Below, one piece after another: positions 48,499 through 60,350 of a stretch of DNA of 64,000 nucleotides (its first letter is position 1; each line of letters starts with the position of its first letter). The translations under genes and the position numbers were made by a program. This DNA is from Russula earlei (Eukaryota; Basidiomycota; Agaricomycetes; Russulales; Russulaceae). A model generated the notes under the pieces. The model made no database searches. It worked only from the letters and a program-made list of their open reading frames with translations, and was not told where the DNA came from. The stretch is from positions 1-64,000 of the forward strand of contig JAGFNK010000119.1 of assembly GCA_025769875.1 (NCBI GenBank), read 5' to 3'.

Positions 48499-49343
48499 TC
48501 ACGCCGTGATATTCTTCAAGTTCTCAATCCCCTCCTCCTCGAGACGCATGCCTACCCATTCCTCTTGGGTCTGCGCATGGAGGCATTTCTCATAAAAGTC
48601 AATGGAAGGTCGGTTCCACTTCGCAGTTGTAAGCACAGTCCAGCCCACATCGGTGCATTATATGGATTACTACCTTGAGAACAGACCAGTCCATGCGGGC
48701 GCAGTCCTAAAGTGAAGTCAATTGCATGTCCGTGTTGAGGTGTCAGTGCCGTGACCTTGTCTTGTGCAATTAAAGCGAGCTCTTTGAACAGCGCTTTTCC
48801 TATGCCTTTGTTCCTATACTCGGGCTTTACGTAGAGGTCTTCAAGCTGTGAAATACGCTGGATTTTGCCCATCTTCCGGGTGCGTTCGATGAGCAACGTA
48901 CGTATAACCCTGGCCTTCCGGTCCAAGAAGAGAAGTTGAAGAAGTAGAGAGCAAAACCGAGCGTTTCTCCGGGAATATTCAGAGACCCAGAAAACACAAG
49001 AAGCGCATTTGCGAGACGAGTTTCAAAAATATGCCTCCTGATCTACGAAGGATCGCAGCGATTGGGAATCCCAACTGCTGTTTTCTTTGTACGCGCTCAC
49101 CAGTTCAGGGGTTGCCTTGGCTAGATGTGGTGTGTTTTCGTAGAGAGCCTGCCCAGGGAAGGTATCAGTCGACGCAATCGGAGATAAAGGAGGCAGAATC
49201 GTGCCAACTCGTAGATAAGCTGTACAACATCGGGCTACGATGACGGTTGTTTCATTCCCAGTCCCCCACAGAACGATTCTGAGCATCAGACTTACCACAT
49301 CCTCCGGTTGCACTGGTCTGATGAAATAGGAAAAATCAGACAT
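48499..49343 (-). CDS. GNAT acetyltransferase, diamine/thialysine (SSAT) type
   Basis: Minus-strand gene with several exons. Exon 1 starts at 49,343 with MSDFSYFIRPVQPEDV and is spliced at a gtaagt donor to PDVVQLIYELARF. Later, ATPELV begins the next part. The acetyl-CoA-binding core is EDLYVKPEYRNKGIGKALF (about 48,850-48,790; RxxGxG/A is R-N-K-G-I-G-K-A), followed by ELALIAQDK. The last exons give ARMDWSVLKWNRPSIDFYEK and WVGMRLEEEGIENL, with the stop at 48,499-48,501. The WNxPSIxFYxxxG/A end is typical of spermidine/spermine and thialysine acetyltransferases (SSAT1/2). These acetylate polyamines or S-aminoethyl-cysteine; which one cannot be told. The exons between 49,220 and 48,920 are not fully resolved. 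Confidence 0.82.
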
Positions 49344-49557
49344 CTCTTAGCGGGACAAGCAAGTCGTGATCGCATTATGATCAAAACATCCAATTGTACG
49401 CCTCGGCTTTGGCCGGTGCAGCGCCGTTAGCGAGCGCATGGACTTGTTTGCTATTATTTGGTGGCCATCGGCATAAACCTTGTTTTTTCGCCCGAACACC
49501 GACAGGTGGACAGACAGAAATCGACCAAAGACGAAACGCAGGTCCACACAGTCTACC
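49344..49557. promoter_or_regulatory. Bidirectional promoter acetyltransferase / EGD1
   Basis: 214 bp between divergent start codons. No specific site recognised. Confidence 0.45.
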
Positions 49558-50377
49558 ATGGATCCCGCAAAACTGGCCAAGCTCAAAGCGCAAGCGGCCT
49601 CGAACAGGATAGGTACGTCGACGGCGCTCCCCATTCCCCCGAAAGAGACCCGAGATCTCTCTCCCGCCTTGCGTGGCGTTTGTCTTGAGCGCGCGGGGGG
49701 GGGGGCGCTATTCCACCACCACCACCACCGCCCACCACCACCATTGCTGACTCTTGCGGCGCGCGTCCGTCAGGCGGGAAGGGCACCGTGCGACGAAAAA
49801 TCGTGCCCAGGTCCAAACCTGCGAACGCCCAGGACGACAAGAAGCTCCAGGGTGCGCTCAAGAAGCTGAACGTGCAGCCGATCACCGGCGTGGAGGAGGT
49901 CAACATGTTCAGGGAGGACGGGAACGTGCTGCACTTCAGTACCCCCAAGGGTGAGGAGTTCTCTCGCATCATCGGGGGGGTTTCTTTTTTTTTTTGGGTT
50001 CGCCTTTTTTTTTTTTTTACTCGTGCACGGAGTTGCCGATGTTTTTTTTTTTTACCGTTCGTTTGATATGGGGCCTGACTGTCGTGTGCTCGCTGCCACT
50101 AGTGCACGCCGCCGTTACGGCAAATACGTTCGCAATCTACGGGGCCGGACAAGTCAAGGAGCTTACCGAGCTCGTCCCGGGCATCCTCAACCAGCTCGGT
50201 CCAGACTCGCTCGCGTCGTTGCGCAAACTTGCCGAGTCGTATCAGGCGATTCAGCAGGGACAGCAAAGGGCTGGCGCCGGCGCTGCAGAGGACGACGACG
50301 ACGACGTACCTGATTTGGTCGAAAACTTCGATGTAGAAGAGCAAAAGAAGGATAACACGCTCGAGGAGCTGAATTAA
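49558..50377 (+). CDS. EGD1: Nascent polypeptide-associated complex subunit beta
   Basis: Three exons: 49,558-49,612, 49,774-49,950 and 50,103-50,377. They sum to 507 bases (168 residues), usual for NAC beta (BTF3). The N-terminus has [20 protein letters not shown] and the ribosome-binding basic motif [11 protein letters not shown]. The NAC domain runs [39 protein letters not shown] and [20 protein letters not shown]. The C-terminus is acidic ([18 protein letters not shown]). With the alpha subunit it binds ribosomes at the tunnel exit and guards nascent chains. Intron 2 (49,951-50,102) carries three long T runs of about 11, 14 and 13, which is unusual. Confidence 0.95.
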
Positions 50378-50772
50378 CCTTCCCTCACATCATGTAATTT
50401 TCGGTGGCGAGAAGTATGTAGGATACCTTGTTCTCCCTCAACGACACAAGACCTACGACATTTCTTTCCATATTCCCATCCTTCCATCTTACTTTTCAGG
50501 CATTTGCGCCGCTTGCTGAATCACTATCTTGTCTGTCACCCACTTTGTATGCTTGCAACCCCATCTGTATCTGATGCATTCTACTCTTTCGGATATTGGA
50601 CGCGTCCGGCATTCTCTACAATATGTCTGACAAGATAAAGAACGGCCACTCAACAAAGGCATAAGCATCAGGTGCCAAACCCTGAAGTAGACTTCAGCAA
50701 GCTACACAGGATTGCGTGACGCTCCGCGCTAGACGATGCCATCCCATGTGGGCAGGCAAAGAACACACGATA
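50378..50772. other. Convergent 3' intergenic region
   Basis: 395 bp between the stops of EGD1 and PIG-S. Nothing else is recognised. Confidence 0.45.
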
Positions 50773-52661
50773 TCAAGTTGAATTTCTCGCTTTCCTGGTT
50801 TTCTTCCACGCAAGTACCTCCCTCAGTAAGGTGACCAGTAAAGGGACAGCTACCGGGGCGAACAGAGGTGTATACACGGCATATTTGTGTTCAGCAGGGA
50901 AGTAGAGCAATGCCAGCATCCCTGGGTTGAAGAAGGCACGTGAGGCGAGCGTTAATGCCCGGCTCGAGTGTTGCAGAGCCAACGCAGGAACAGACCAAAC
51001 CCCTGCGTAAAGCTTAAAACAGTTAGATAGCGGGAAGCGGTGGAAATCAGTACGACACACCACTTCAAGCGCCGAGAGTGCCTCTAGGACGTCGTTGCGG
51101 ACGTCTTGGCCAACAGGCATATTCGAGATCTGATCGACCAACTTGACGATGCTCTGTAGAGTCTCCTTGCTGCTTCCCGCGTTTTCGAACGTACGTTGAC
51201 GATAGAGCGTGTCCAATTGAAAGTCCGTCAATGGTCGATTGGGTTCGGATGACCGCACGTCTTGAGGGAGTTCAGAAGCTCCAACGAGTCGAAGTAGTTG
51301 AGCTCGGAACCCAATGAAGACGTGATCGAGCTCAGCTTCTGTGAGACGAAGCTTTGATGGAGTGTCTGGTGGTAGATTCAACAAGACGATACCGCCCCAC
51401 TGTGGAAGTACGAAGGAATTGGAGGAGATGGGTTGACCTGACTCGAATGAGATCGCGGCGCGTGCAAAAGCAGCAGGACTCACTCGTGTCGTCAAGAATG
51501 CGTAGTGGTGTGCGAGACATGGATGGAACGAACACGACAAAGTGGAGTACGGGGTCGTTGGACACGCTGGATGCTATGGGATGATCCTCAGCTTGAGTGC
51601 TCGTTCCGTGTTATCTTCTGAATACTTACCCAGTGTCCACTCGGCAGAATTAACAAATACTTTGAGGTTCTCTTGCGTCAGCCCATGGATCAGATCATTG
51701 CCGTTGTTGAGGAACAGGGGTTCAAATGCCAGGGGAGCATAGAACCGAATTTGACTTTCGATGGTGAAGTTGTGAAGTTCGGACATTTGCCTTAGAACAG
51801 GAGCGATCCACCCTGTCATTAAGCATCAGCACTTCTTGTCACTGTGAAGAGAACTTATGAAGGACCGACGGGATAACATCTCGGCGACGTCCCACCCAAT
51901 CACAGCTCTTCCAGCCGCAGCATCCTCATTAAGGAGGGTGAATGCGAGGCGATAGCGAGGTGAGTATTTGGCGACCAGATGGTGAAACGTCCCGGGTGGG
52001 GATGGGGTACCATACGGCGTCAGTAGATCCAGTAACAAGTCGGGGGCCCGGTTTGCTATTGGTGGACATTTCCGCCATAGATGACATTACGAAGTTGCAC
52101 AGAACTGACCTTGGTGTATCGGGACAGATAGATGCCTCCCTCGAATAGTAGGAAATTCAACATCTTCAGTCAAGGAGATGCTGTACGTATCAGGTAGCGA
52201 GGTCTGCCCGACGTGGTATTCAGATAACAAGATATTTACGAAGTAGGAAATGATTGACTGACACCTCGAGAAGAATCCATAGCGAGCTCCAGACGGCTGT
52301 ACAGTGCAGGGATTGTCTCTTTCCTCAACTCGAATAACGTCCGTATTTTTTGTGCCAGGTTATCCGAGGGTAGTCTAGGCCTTGCAACATCGACTGCGAC
52401 GCTAATCGGTAAATGGAGCTTAATTTCTTTTTTATTGAGCAGAGTCCGAAATTCCCATTTAACCCTGAGACTGACCTCTTTACTTCCCAGGGAGTCAACG
52501 CGTGATGTGGGTAGTGAAAGCCGTTCTATGCTTGTAGTTGACCACCAGAGGGGCAGGGCAAGGACAACGAAGACTAAATAAGAAGAGAGTATCCACACTC
52601 GTATCGACGGCCGTTCAAATGTCAAGGTAGAAGGCTCCTTTGATGACCCATGGCCGCTCAT
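50773..52661 (-). CDS. GPI17: GPI transamidase subunit PIG-S/Gpi17
   Basis: The start at 52,661 (MSGHGSSKEPSTLTFERP) puts a membrane helix close to the N-terminus (WILSSYLVFVVLALPLWW), directly followed by TTSIERLSLP, the family hallmark. Then come VSLRVKWEFRTLLNKKEIKL and IPALYSRLELAM. The lumenal part continues with IESQIRFYAPLAFEPLFLNN, NLKVFVNSAEWTLG, FVLPQWGGIVLLNLPPD and LSALEVVCRTDFHRFPLSN. The C-terminal end has ALQHSSRALTLASRAFFNPG, a second membrane helix (YTPLFAPVAVPLLVTLLREV) and a basic tail WKKTRKARNST. PIG-S belongs to the GPI transamidase complex, which attaches GPI anchors to proteins in the ER. Length and topology fit the family. Some exon borders were not fixed. Confidence 0.92.
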
Positions 52662-53140
52662 TGTTGTTATGAGTCCAGCTCTCCTTGTCGTCGTCGTCGT
52701 TGACGGATATCCATCCCCATCCCTTTCCTTGCCGCACGGCATCGTCTCGGGTCGTGCCGACGGAGTCTTAATATGTGGCACCAGGTCAACGCTTACAAGC
52801 ACTTACTGGCATCTCCCAGGTTGTCTCCATCGCCATCGCACACACAATTCCTTCTGCAGGGCTCCATCGCGCTCAGGTAATACCCGAAGGACGCTCACCC
52901 CGCTATCCACGCGTCCTCTTTTTTCCTATACGTCTCCCGCAAAGGCTTCCTGCATAGATATATCAGCTTAAACATTGGCTCTCATTCACTGGGTCCGTAT
53001 TTAATTCCACTATCTCACCGGCAGCCCAATTGGGACACGGCTTCATCCTTGAGACATTAATGTCGGTCTACTTCTCCTCTATCCATGTAAATCTGGGCTT
53101 ACATGAGACTTCCCGATTCGCTGCAGCGTATTCGGTGCAC
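52662..53140. promoter_or_regulatory. Divergent promoter region PIG-S / SNT1-like gene
   Basis: 479 bp between divergent starts. It contains CGTCGTCGTCGT-type triplet repeats near 52,686. No specific site recognised. Confidence 0.4.
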
Positions 53141-56100
53141 ATGTCCAACGCCCCAATTCCTCCATCTCCTGGCCCATCTCGGCCGCGTCCTGACTATGGC
53201 GGGTATCAGTCTTCACACGCAAACTCTTTCTATGGAAACGGCGTATCAGCCTCTGGAAAATTTCGTGATGACTCTTGGAGAGCTCAGCCTTCATATCGAC
53301 CAAGGGATCCTCACCCAGCTCACTATGTGCCTAGCTATGATGGTGACAGGTCACACTTCGGTTGGCACTATTCTCACTCCCGGGGCTATGATACACCCTC
53401 TGATCCGTGGTTGCGGCGCGACGTCATGGCAGAGAGGATGTTTGAGCCATCTGACTCTTGGAAACATGACCATGTGTGAGTTCTCGGATACACACTTGCG
53501 GAAAATACTTTTCTTCTTGTTTACTTCCATTGCTCCCAGACATGATTCAGGACTCGAGATCTCTGAGCGATTTGCCGAGGGTCGTGGTCGGATGCAACCT
53601 CCTAGAGAAGATTATGCGTACACCCATGGCAGTGACTCCTACCGCAATGGACCTTACATCCCGAGACGGGACTCTGCATATCCGCGGCCCAATGTGTACA
53701 GACCTGGCTACGTTGACGAGGGGCGCTGGAACACTTCATACTCTATGGATGATCCCTCGAACTCCTGGGCCCACCAGCGATCACCGAGTAGTACATCTCG
53801 TCCTCCCCGTGGTCGACTGGACTATAGAGATGTATCGTATGAACAGTCTCTCAGTGGCTCACCACGTTCCCCCCGTTTTTCATCTCCGAGGCTCTCTCGC
53901 GCCACCGCATCGCGCAGGCCTCCTTCCCCGTCTTCGTCCTCAATTCGTTCCTCCCGAGAGCGATCGAAATCTCCGCCGCGATCTCCCGCACATTCTCAAT
54001 CGTCTTTGCGATCTTCTGCTGACTCTCGCTCCTTCACTGCGGAACCTCCTGTGCAACTGCAGATTCAGCGGAGTCATCCTGTAGGTCAATTCCGTAGTCA
54101 ACGTCACGGTGGTCCGAGATCTGGCATACGCTTTCCGCCGGCCGATGGCGGTCGTGACCCCACTTCGCCCCCTTTTGTGCCATCCGTGACACATTCAAAT
54201 GAGCTGAGACCCGATGATCGCCTTTCTACTCATCCTTCTCTCCCTTTACGTCCTTCTTCACCTTATCCTGGACCTGGTGGACAAACCCACTTTTCTGAAC
54301 GTAGTCTTTCCGGCCCTACACAGAATAGATATCACGATGCTCAAGCCAGTCGAGGTGAAATTTTTGGAGTGATTGCTGGGGTCTGGCGCTGACAAATAGT
54401 GCAGGAAGTTCGTTCAATCCTAATGCTAGTCAACAAGGTTATCAACTCGGGAGATCAAAAAGAAAACGACGTGGTGGCATAAATCGGAAGAAAAGAGGCT
54501 CGTTCGAGCCCCATTCAGAGTCGACTCGGGATGTCCCAGATGACCCAGATACAACACCCTTGGTTCAGGATGGCTCAGGCGGGTCTGTTGCGTCCGATGT
54601 TCCATCCCCCGTAGACGACGTCAAGTCACCAAAGGGCCTATCCATCACAGTAGTGCCAGAATCTCAGACGACCATTCCTGTGATCACGGAGGAACCTATT
54701 CAACGCCCCTAACGACAGCAATGGGTCAATCCTCTGCTGTCAGAAGCCAATCTCCTTCCTTGAAAGTTGTTAAGATAGAGGTGCATCCTCCTGACCCCAA
54801 GTCAGAGACCTCTACACCTGTCATAACAGAAACAAGTCCCCTAGGAGACACGGGCGAGGAGACTTTCGAGAATGTTGACGCAAATGAATTGCTTGCTGCA
54901 ATCAAAGAGGCCCCAGAGCTACCTGACCTCGTTTTCCCACCGTCAGATCCTCGAAAATCTCCAACACAGGATGGGCTCCTTGAAGTTACAAAGGCTGATT
55001 CGCCCTCTCCTTCCCAGCCAGAATTGTCTTCCACTGCTCCCGCAGAAGTCAAGAACCCTTCGCCTCTGCCATCGGAGCCTTCCTTCGAGCAATGCATCAC
55101 ACCACAATCACTCCCTATCAATAGTCTCCCAGACGTGACGACCTCCTCTCCTGTGTCTTCGGTAGCGCCAACCCCGAGTCTACAGACCCCATCACCGCCC
55201 TATGTCGCCCCTGAGGTTGTGGTGGCTACGCCTACAGTCCAGGATCAGGAAGGTGTTATAATGCCTGGCTCACCTGTGTCATCGGCATTACAAGCCGTTG
55301 GCGTACCTGCAATTGTGTGCCCTGACCGCAGTACTTTCTCTGTACACACGAAAGAGGCGGAATCATTACCCGAAGCTCTGCGCATCGTGGTTAGTGCACG
55401 GCAGCAGCTAGAACTTCAATCTCGTGAGGAGCGGGTCTACCCGATCTTAATGTCAAATAGGCTCGTAGCCCCACATTCCTCCGATGACCTCGCTCCCTCG
55501 GCGGATACTCTTGTACGGGAGGTCCTGGCTGGCCAGCGTCTGCAGGGCACGATTCAAGGTTTCAACTCTCACGTGCGGGAATCTCTAGTTGCAAACATGG
55601 CCGCTCGGCAGGAGACCGTTGATGACAAGATTTTACAGCTTCGAAGAGAATACCTCACGCTTCACAGAGAGTGGGCCGCGCGCTGTGCTGGACTGGATAA
55701 CTCACTCAGAGTCGATCCTACGGCCGGCGAAGTATCTACCATCCCCGCGCGCACTACTCGCCGCTCTGCTGCTGTCCTTGGGGATGCCGTCCGGTCAGAT
55801 CTAGAAATGGAACAGATCATTGCAAGCCTAGGCAATGACGAACTTTATGATCCGGCTCATCTTGCGCTGCGTAACGTTGCTGCTATTCCAGACATGATTT
55901 CAGTTACACGGGGAAAGGTCGACTCCGTCTTCGATGATACGAACAACGCCATCTATGATCCTCAATCATTTTTTGATCCTTCATCTGGTCTCGCTGAATG
56001 GACCGACGATGAGGTGGAAATTTTCAAGCAGGGCTTTGCGAAGTACCCCAAACAGTTCGGCCACATCGCTGAGGGACTTGAACATAAGACACAAGCGCAA

Positions 56101-56944
56101 TGTGTTCAGTTTTATTATCTGCACAAGAAGGCGCTCATCGATTTCCGGGAGGCAATTGCTACATATGGTCAGAGTAAAAGGAGACGAGGCGGACGGAAGA
56201 CGGATAAAAAGAAGGGCGGCTTGCTCGCAGACATTCGCCAGCACGATGCAGAGGTGTCAAAGGAACAAGATCCCGTGAAACGCCGGGCGAGCGCGGCTGC
56301 ACGGAGGCGGCGTGAGGCGGCAAGGGTAGTGCCACGCCGGAGCATCACGGTGGCGCAACAGGAGGAACAGACGCCGGTAACGACGCCGACACCGGAACCA
56401 GAGTCCGAGTCGATGCGCCCCAAGCGTCGGAGAAATACCCGCCCAGCGGCGGAGCTGGAGCCAGTTGGGACAGAGGAACCGCCGTCCAAAAAGAGCAGAC
56501 GGGTACAGCGGAAACCCAGATTAGTCCCGGAAGCCGCGACACCAGAACCGACACCGTTGTCCACCAAGGCTGCTATCGAAGGGCCGAATGCAACCATGGA
56601 GAATATAGGTGAGAACGATCTGAGCTGAGGGATCATTTACTGAAAACTGCACACAAGGATTGGTCATGGGATTGCTAGCCCAATACGGAAATGACTTCAA
56701 GCGCATAGCTGCGTCCATGCCGAACAAGGTGGCCATGCTAACGCCTGATCGTCCCCAAGAAGATGAGGACGTGTCGTCCGAGCTGGTTCACGATATTGCG
56801 AATACCAAGCCTGAACGCTCATTCACGATCAACGATGTACCCCCGATTTCAGCAACCTCTCGATCACACCTTATGGACCTTCAGTCCCACTCTTTTTCCA
56901 TCCCTGGGACGTCCTCGGGTCCAACTTTGCGTCTCTACTCCTAG
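53141..56944 (+). CDS. SNT1: SANT-domain corepressor subunit, SNT1/NCoR-like
   Basis: Large nuclear protein. The N-terminal half (from MSNAPIPPSPGPSRPRPDYG at 53,141) is Ser/Pro/Arg-rich and disordered, with basic motifs GRSKRKRRGGINRKKRG. A long central frame from 54,721 leads to VARQ-free disordered sequence and then the first SANT domain: AEWTDDEVEIFKQGFAKYPK, QFGHIAEGLEHKTQAQCVQF and YYLHKKALIDFR (about 56,000-56,150). A basic stretch follows. A last exon after about 56,658 gives a second SANT start, LLAQYGNDFKRIAASMPNK, whose third helix seems to be missing. Paired SANT domains with this layout occur in Snt1 of the yeast Set3 histone-deacetylase complex and in NCoR/SMRT. The upstream exon frame meets a stop (TAA, 54,710-54,712) before the 54,721 ATG and no intron with matching phase was found. 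This may be an unseen splice, a true frameshift or two genes. Confidence 0.72.
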
Positions 56945-57199
56945 TTCACACCCCAACGTCGCGACCCACGCATCTTTCCCTCCGACTCGGATGTAGATCT
57001 ATCTTTACTGTATTGATACTGGATCTTAGCGACACGGACTATTTATGTACCTTGTCCCACCAGATAATTGTCTGCATACTGTACGCCACGCTTTTTGCAT
57101 GTACTGGGCAATGGATGAGAGACATGGATGAGGCTGGAATGGCATACCCTATACCCCTATGCAGAACCCGTAACCAATTGTCAGCAGAGGCCCAAAGAC

Positions 57200-57880
57200 C
57201 TAGCGCCTGCCTTCCACCATAATGATGTGATAGCCGAAGTTCGTTTTCACAAGGGGTGAGAGATTAGGCTTGTCCACAGTAGATGGCTCAAGCGCAAACG
57301 CAGCATCTTGAAATGGGCCCTTCATGTAACACGGACATGGAATGCGGCATTCTGATCAGTTGGACAAAAACGTACCACCATCGACCCTCGGGTCATCCAA
57401 CCCAGACTGCCCCCAGCTTGCATAAGGTTGGTCATTGAGCGTCGGTCTCCGTAAATAAGAAAGAGAACATACCCTTTGCCTTGTCCTCCGAGCATTCCTG
57501 AGCAACTTTGTCGAATCGCTCACCGGCCTGGAGGAGCGACAGAGAGCACAGCAAAAGAGCCAATCAGGAAAGGACCGTCTCAACGAAACGTGATAACATG
57601 CCTGAATCCGCTGGAACGCTTCCATGGCCTTCGAGTGTTTCTCGCAGAGAATGTGCCTCACGTTGACGGCGTTGGCCGCCTTCAACCCGCCTTTAGCCTG
57701 ACCTCTCCCGATGAGCACGACGTAAAAGAGAGGGGACGCGTACTGGCAACAGTCCGTCGTGTCTGTGCGTACCTTTCCGCCTTTGTCCTCCGCCCCTTCG
57801 GCCTTCCCTTTGCCCTTGTCGCCAGGCTTCTTGTCTGCGGACTTTTTGGCCTTGCTGGAGTCAGCGCCACCCTTTGCCAT
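57200..57880 (-). CDS. Parvulin-type peptidyl-prolyl isomerase, Par14/Pin4 type
   Basis: Five exons (minus): 57,773-57,880, 57,602-57,697, 57,473-57,527, 57,376-57,416 and 57,200-57,319. They sum to 420 bases (139 residues), close to human Par14 (131). It starts with a basic, lysine/glycine-rich tail ([18 protein letters not shown]) that in Par14 binds DNA and pre-ribosomes. The rotamase domain has [66 protein letters not shown] and [15 protein letters not shown]. There is no WW domain. The intron at 57,528-57,601 uses a GC donor (gcatgt); no GT alternative keeps the frame open. Head-to-head with RLI1. Confidence 0.93.
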
Positions 57881-58036
57881 GAAGGAGGTCAGCCTGGCTC
57901 ACGTGCAATCGGAGCGGATGGGAGATCAAGGCCACGTGGGTTGGAACCGATTTGATTGGCAAAGGCAGAGGGTGACTCCAGATGTGAACAAGAGCTACTA
58001 CCGCTACAGTGACCCCCTGATTAAATTTTCACCATC
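57881..58036. promoter_or_regulatory. Bidirectional promoter Par14 / RLI1
   Basis: 156 bp between two divergent start codons of two ribosome-linked genes. A tattgacaa-like or TATA element was not obvious; the rest is mixed sequence. Confidence 0.5.
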
Positions 58037-60350
58037 ATGGCCGACAAGATCACGCGCATAGCGATCGTCGATGACAATCGCTGCAAACCTAAGCGTTGCG
58101 CGCAGGAGTGCAAAAAAGTACGTGTAAAGTTCACAATCATCATCAGAGAGCGGCAGAAAGACATCTGATCCTGGTCAACTCTCTCTCCACAAAGTCATGT
58201 CCCGTCGTAAAAATGGGTCGGTACTTGCCACATGTCGCAAACGTCATTATACCCAACTGAACGCATCATCGTTCACGCAGGCAAGCTCTGTATCGAGGTC
58301 AAGCCCACGGACAAGATCGCCTTCATCTCGGAGTTCCTTTGCATAGGCTGTGGTATCTGCGTCAAAAAGTGCGTGCGGCGCCATGCCTCCCGCGCGATTT
58401 GCTTGAACTTCACCTTCTAGATGCCCGTTCGAGGCCATTGCGATCATCAATCTTCCTACGAATCTAGAGTCCGCAGTCACCCACAGATATACCGCTAATT
58501 CCTTCAAGCTTCATCGTCTCCCCACTCCTCGACCGGGACAAGTCCTCGGTCTTGTAGGGACCAACGGTATCGGAAAGAGCACTGCTCTCAAAATATTGGC
58601 CGGAAAACTCAAACCAAACCTTGGCCGTTACGATGTACGCTCTTACCCTCTTCGAATCGTCGCCTGCCAAGCCTCATTTGTGTTGGTAGGACCCTCCAGA
58701 TTGGCAAGAAATCTTAAAATACTTCCGTGGGTCCGAACTACAAAACTACTTCACGAAGGTCCTCGAAGATAACCTCAAGGCCCTCATCAAACCGCAATAT
58801 GTTGACCACATTCCCCGCGCAATCAAGAATCAGATGACCGTCAGCCAGATGCTTGACTCCAAGTCGGAACTCGACAACAAGCAAAAGCTCTGCGACGACC
58901 TCGAGCTAAACAAGGTTTTGGATCGCGAAGTATCGCAGTTATCTGGAGGAGAGCTTCAGCGATTCGCGATCGCCATGTCGTGCATTCAGCGCGCGGACGT
59001 GTTCGTCCTTTTGTCTCGTACACCGATGTCGCCTTACTCCCACCAGATACATGTTCGACGAGCCCTCGAGTTACTTGGACATAAGGCAACGACTGAAGGC
59101 CGCCGAAGTCATCCGTCAACTATTGACTCGTGACAACTATGTTGTCGCTGTGGAGCACGACTTGTCGGTTCTCGACTACCTCTCCGACTTCGTGTGTTGT
59201 TTATACGGCAAGCCATCTATGTATGGCGTCGTCACGATGCCTTACTCTGTGCGGGAAGGTCAGCAGCAAATCGACTCGCCTGTCATCCGTTGTTAAAATC
59301 ACCCAGGTATCAATATCTTCCTGGACGGTTTCGTCCCTACCGAGAATTTGCGATTCCGGGAGGAATCTCTTTCTTTCAAGATGGTAGAAACTGCGGAGGA
59401 AATCCTGGTCGATAAGACGCGGCACTATGCCTACCCGGCCATGACGAAAACGCTCGGTAGTTTCAAATTGACGGTGGAAGAGGGCTCGTTCACTGATTCT
59501 GAAATCATCGTCATGCTTGGCGAGAACGGGACGGGGAAGACGACATTTGTGCGTCTGCTCGCCGGGGAGGAACCTGACGACCCAACACACAAGCAAAGCT
59601 TGGCTGTGTCACTCAAGCCCCAGACCATCTCGCCCAAGTTTCCAGGCACTGTCCGCATGCTATTGTTGAAACAGATCAAGGCTGCCTTTATGCACGCGCA
59701 GTTCCAGAGTGACGTCGTGAAACCGATGAACATCGAAACTATCATTGATCAGGAAGTCAAGACGTTGTCAGGTGGTGAGCTCCAGCGCGTAGCGATTGTG
59801 CTGGCACTCGGAAAGCCCAACGTGAATGTTTATCTCATTGATGAGCCCTCGTCGTACGTTTTTCAACGTCTCCGCTCAGGCCTGCGCGAACTAAGCGAAA
59901 TTCAGTTTCCTTGATTCAGAGCAGCGCATCATCACGGCGAAAGTAATCAAGCGCTTCATCCTCCACGCGAAGAAAACGGCCTTTGTCATCGAGCACGATT
60001 TCATAATGGCGACTTACCTCGCTGACCGCGTCATTGTCTTTGAGGGCACTCCCGCCATAGCCGCCACCGCCACTCCGTATGATTATTTTGTCTTTGTGCC
60101 ATAATATGGTAAAGACCGATCACGACCGTATCTCTGCAGGCCACAATCGCTCCTGACGGGGATGAACAAATTCCTTCAGTCGCTGGAGATAACGTTCCGT
60201 CGCGACCCCACGAACTTCCGCCCACGTGTGAACAAACTCAATTCGGTCAAGGACAAGGAACAGAAAGGTCTGTGCGCCGTCCATCGTTTGCGAGCGCCTT
60301 CTGACAGCTTTTGTTCAGTCTCGGGAAATTACTTCTTCCTTGAGGAGTGA
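58037..60350 (+). CDS. RLI1: Ribosome recycling ATPase RLI1/ABCE1
   Basis: Soluble ABC protein of about 600 residues with an N-terminal iron-sulphur domain. All eight cysteines are present: [15 protein letters not shown] (with one exon join) and [15 protein letters not shown] (with one exon join). NBD1 has Walker [10 protein letters not shown], signature [12 protein letters not shown] and the Walker B region [10 protein letters not shown]. The hinge is [21 protein letters not shown]2 has GENGTGKTT, the signature [12 protein letters not shown] and [14 protein letters not shown]. The C-terminus has [20 protein letters not shown] and ends [13 protein letters not shown]1 splits post-termination and stalled ribosomes into subunits and is essential. 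Exons join at gt-ag borders throughout. The gene stops at 60,350. Confidence 0.97.

Noticed and set aside
54726..55121. 131-codon minus-strand frame
   Set aside because: It is antisense to the SNT1-like coding frame and has no motif.
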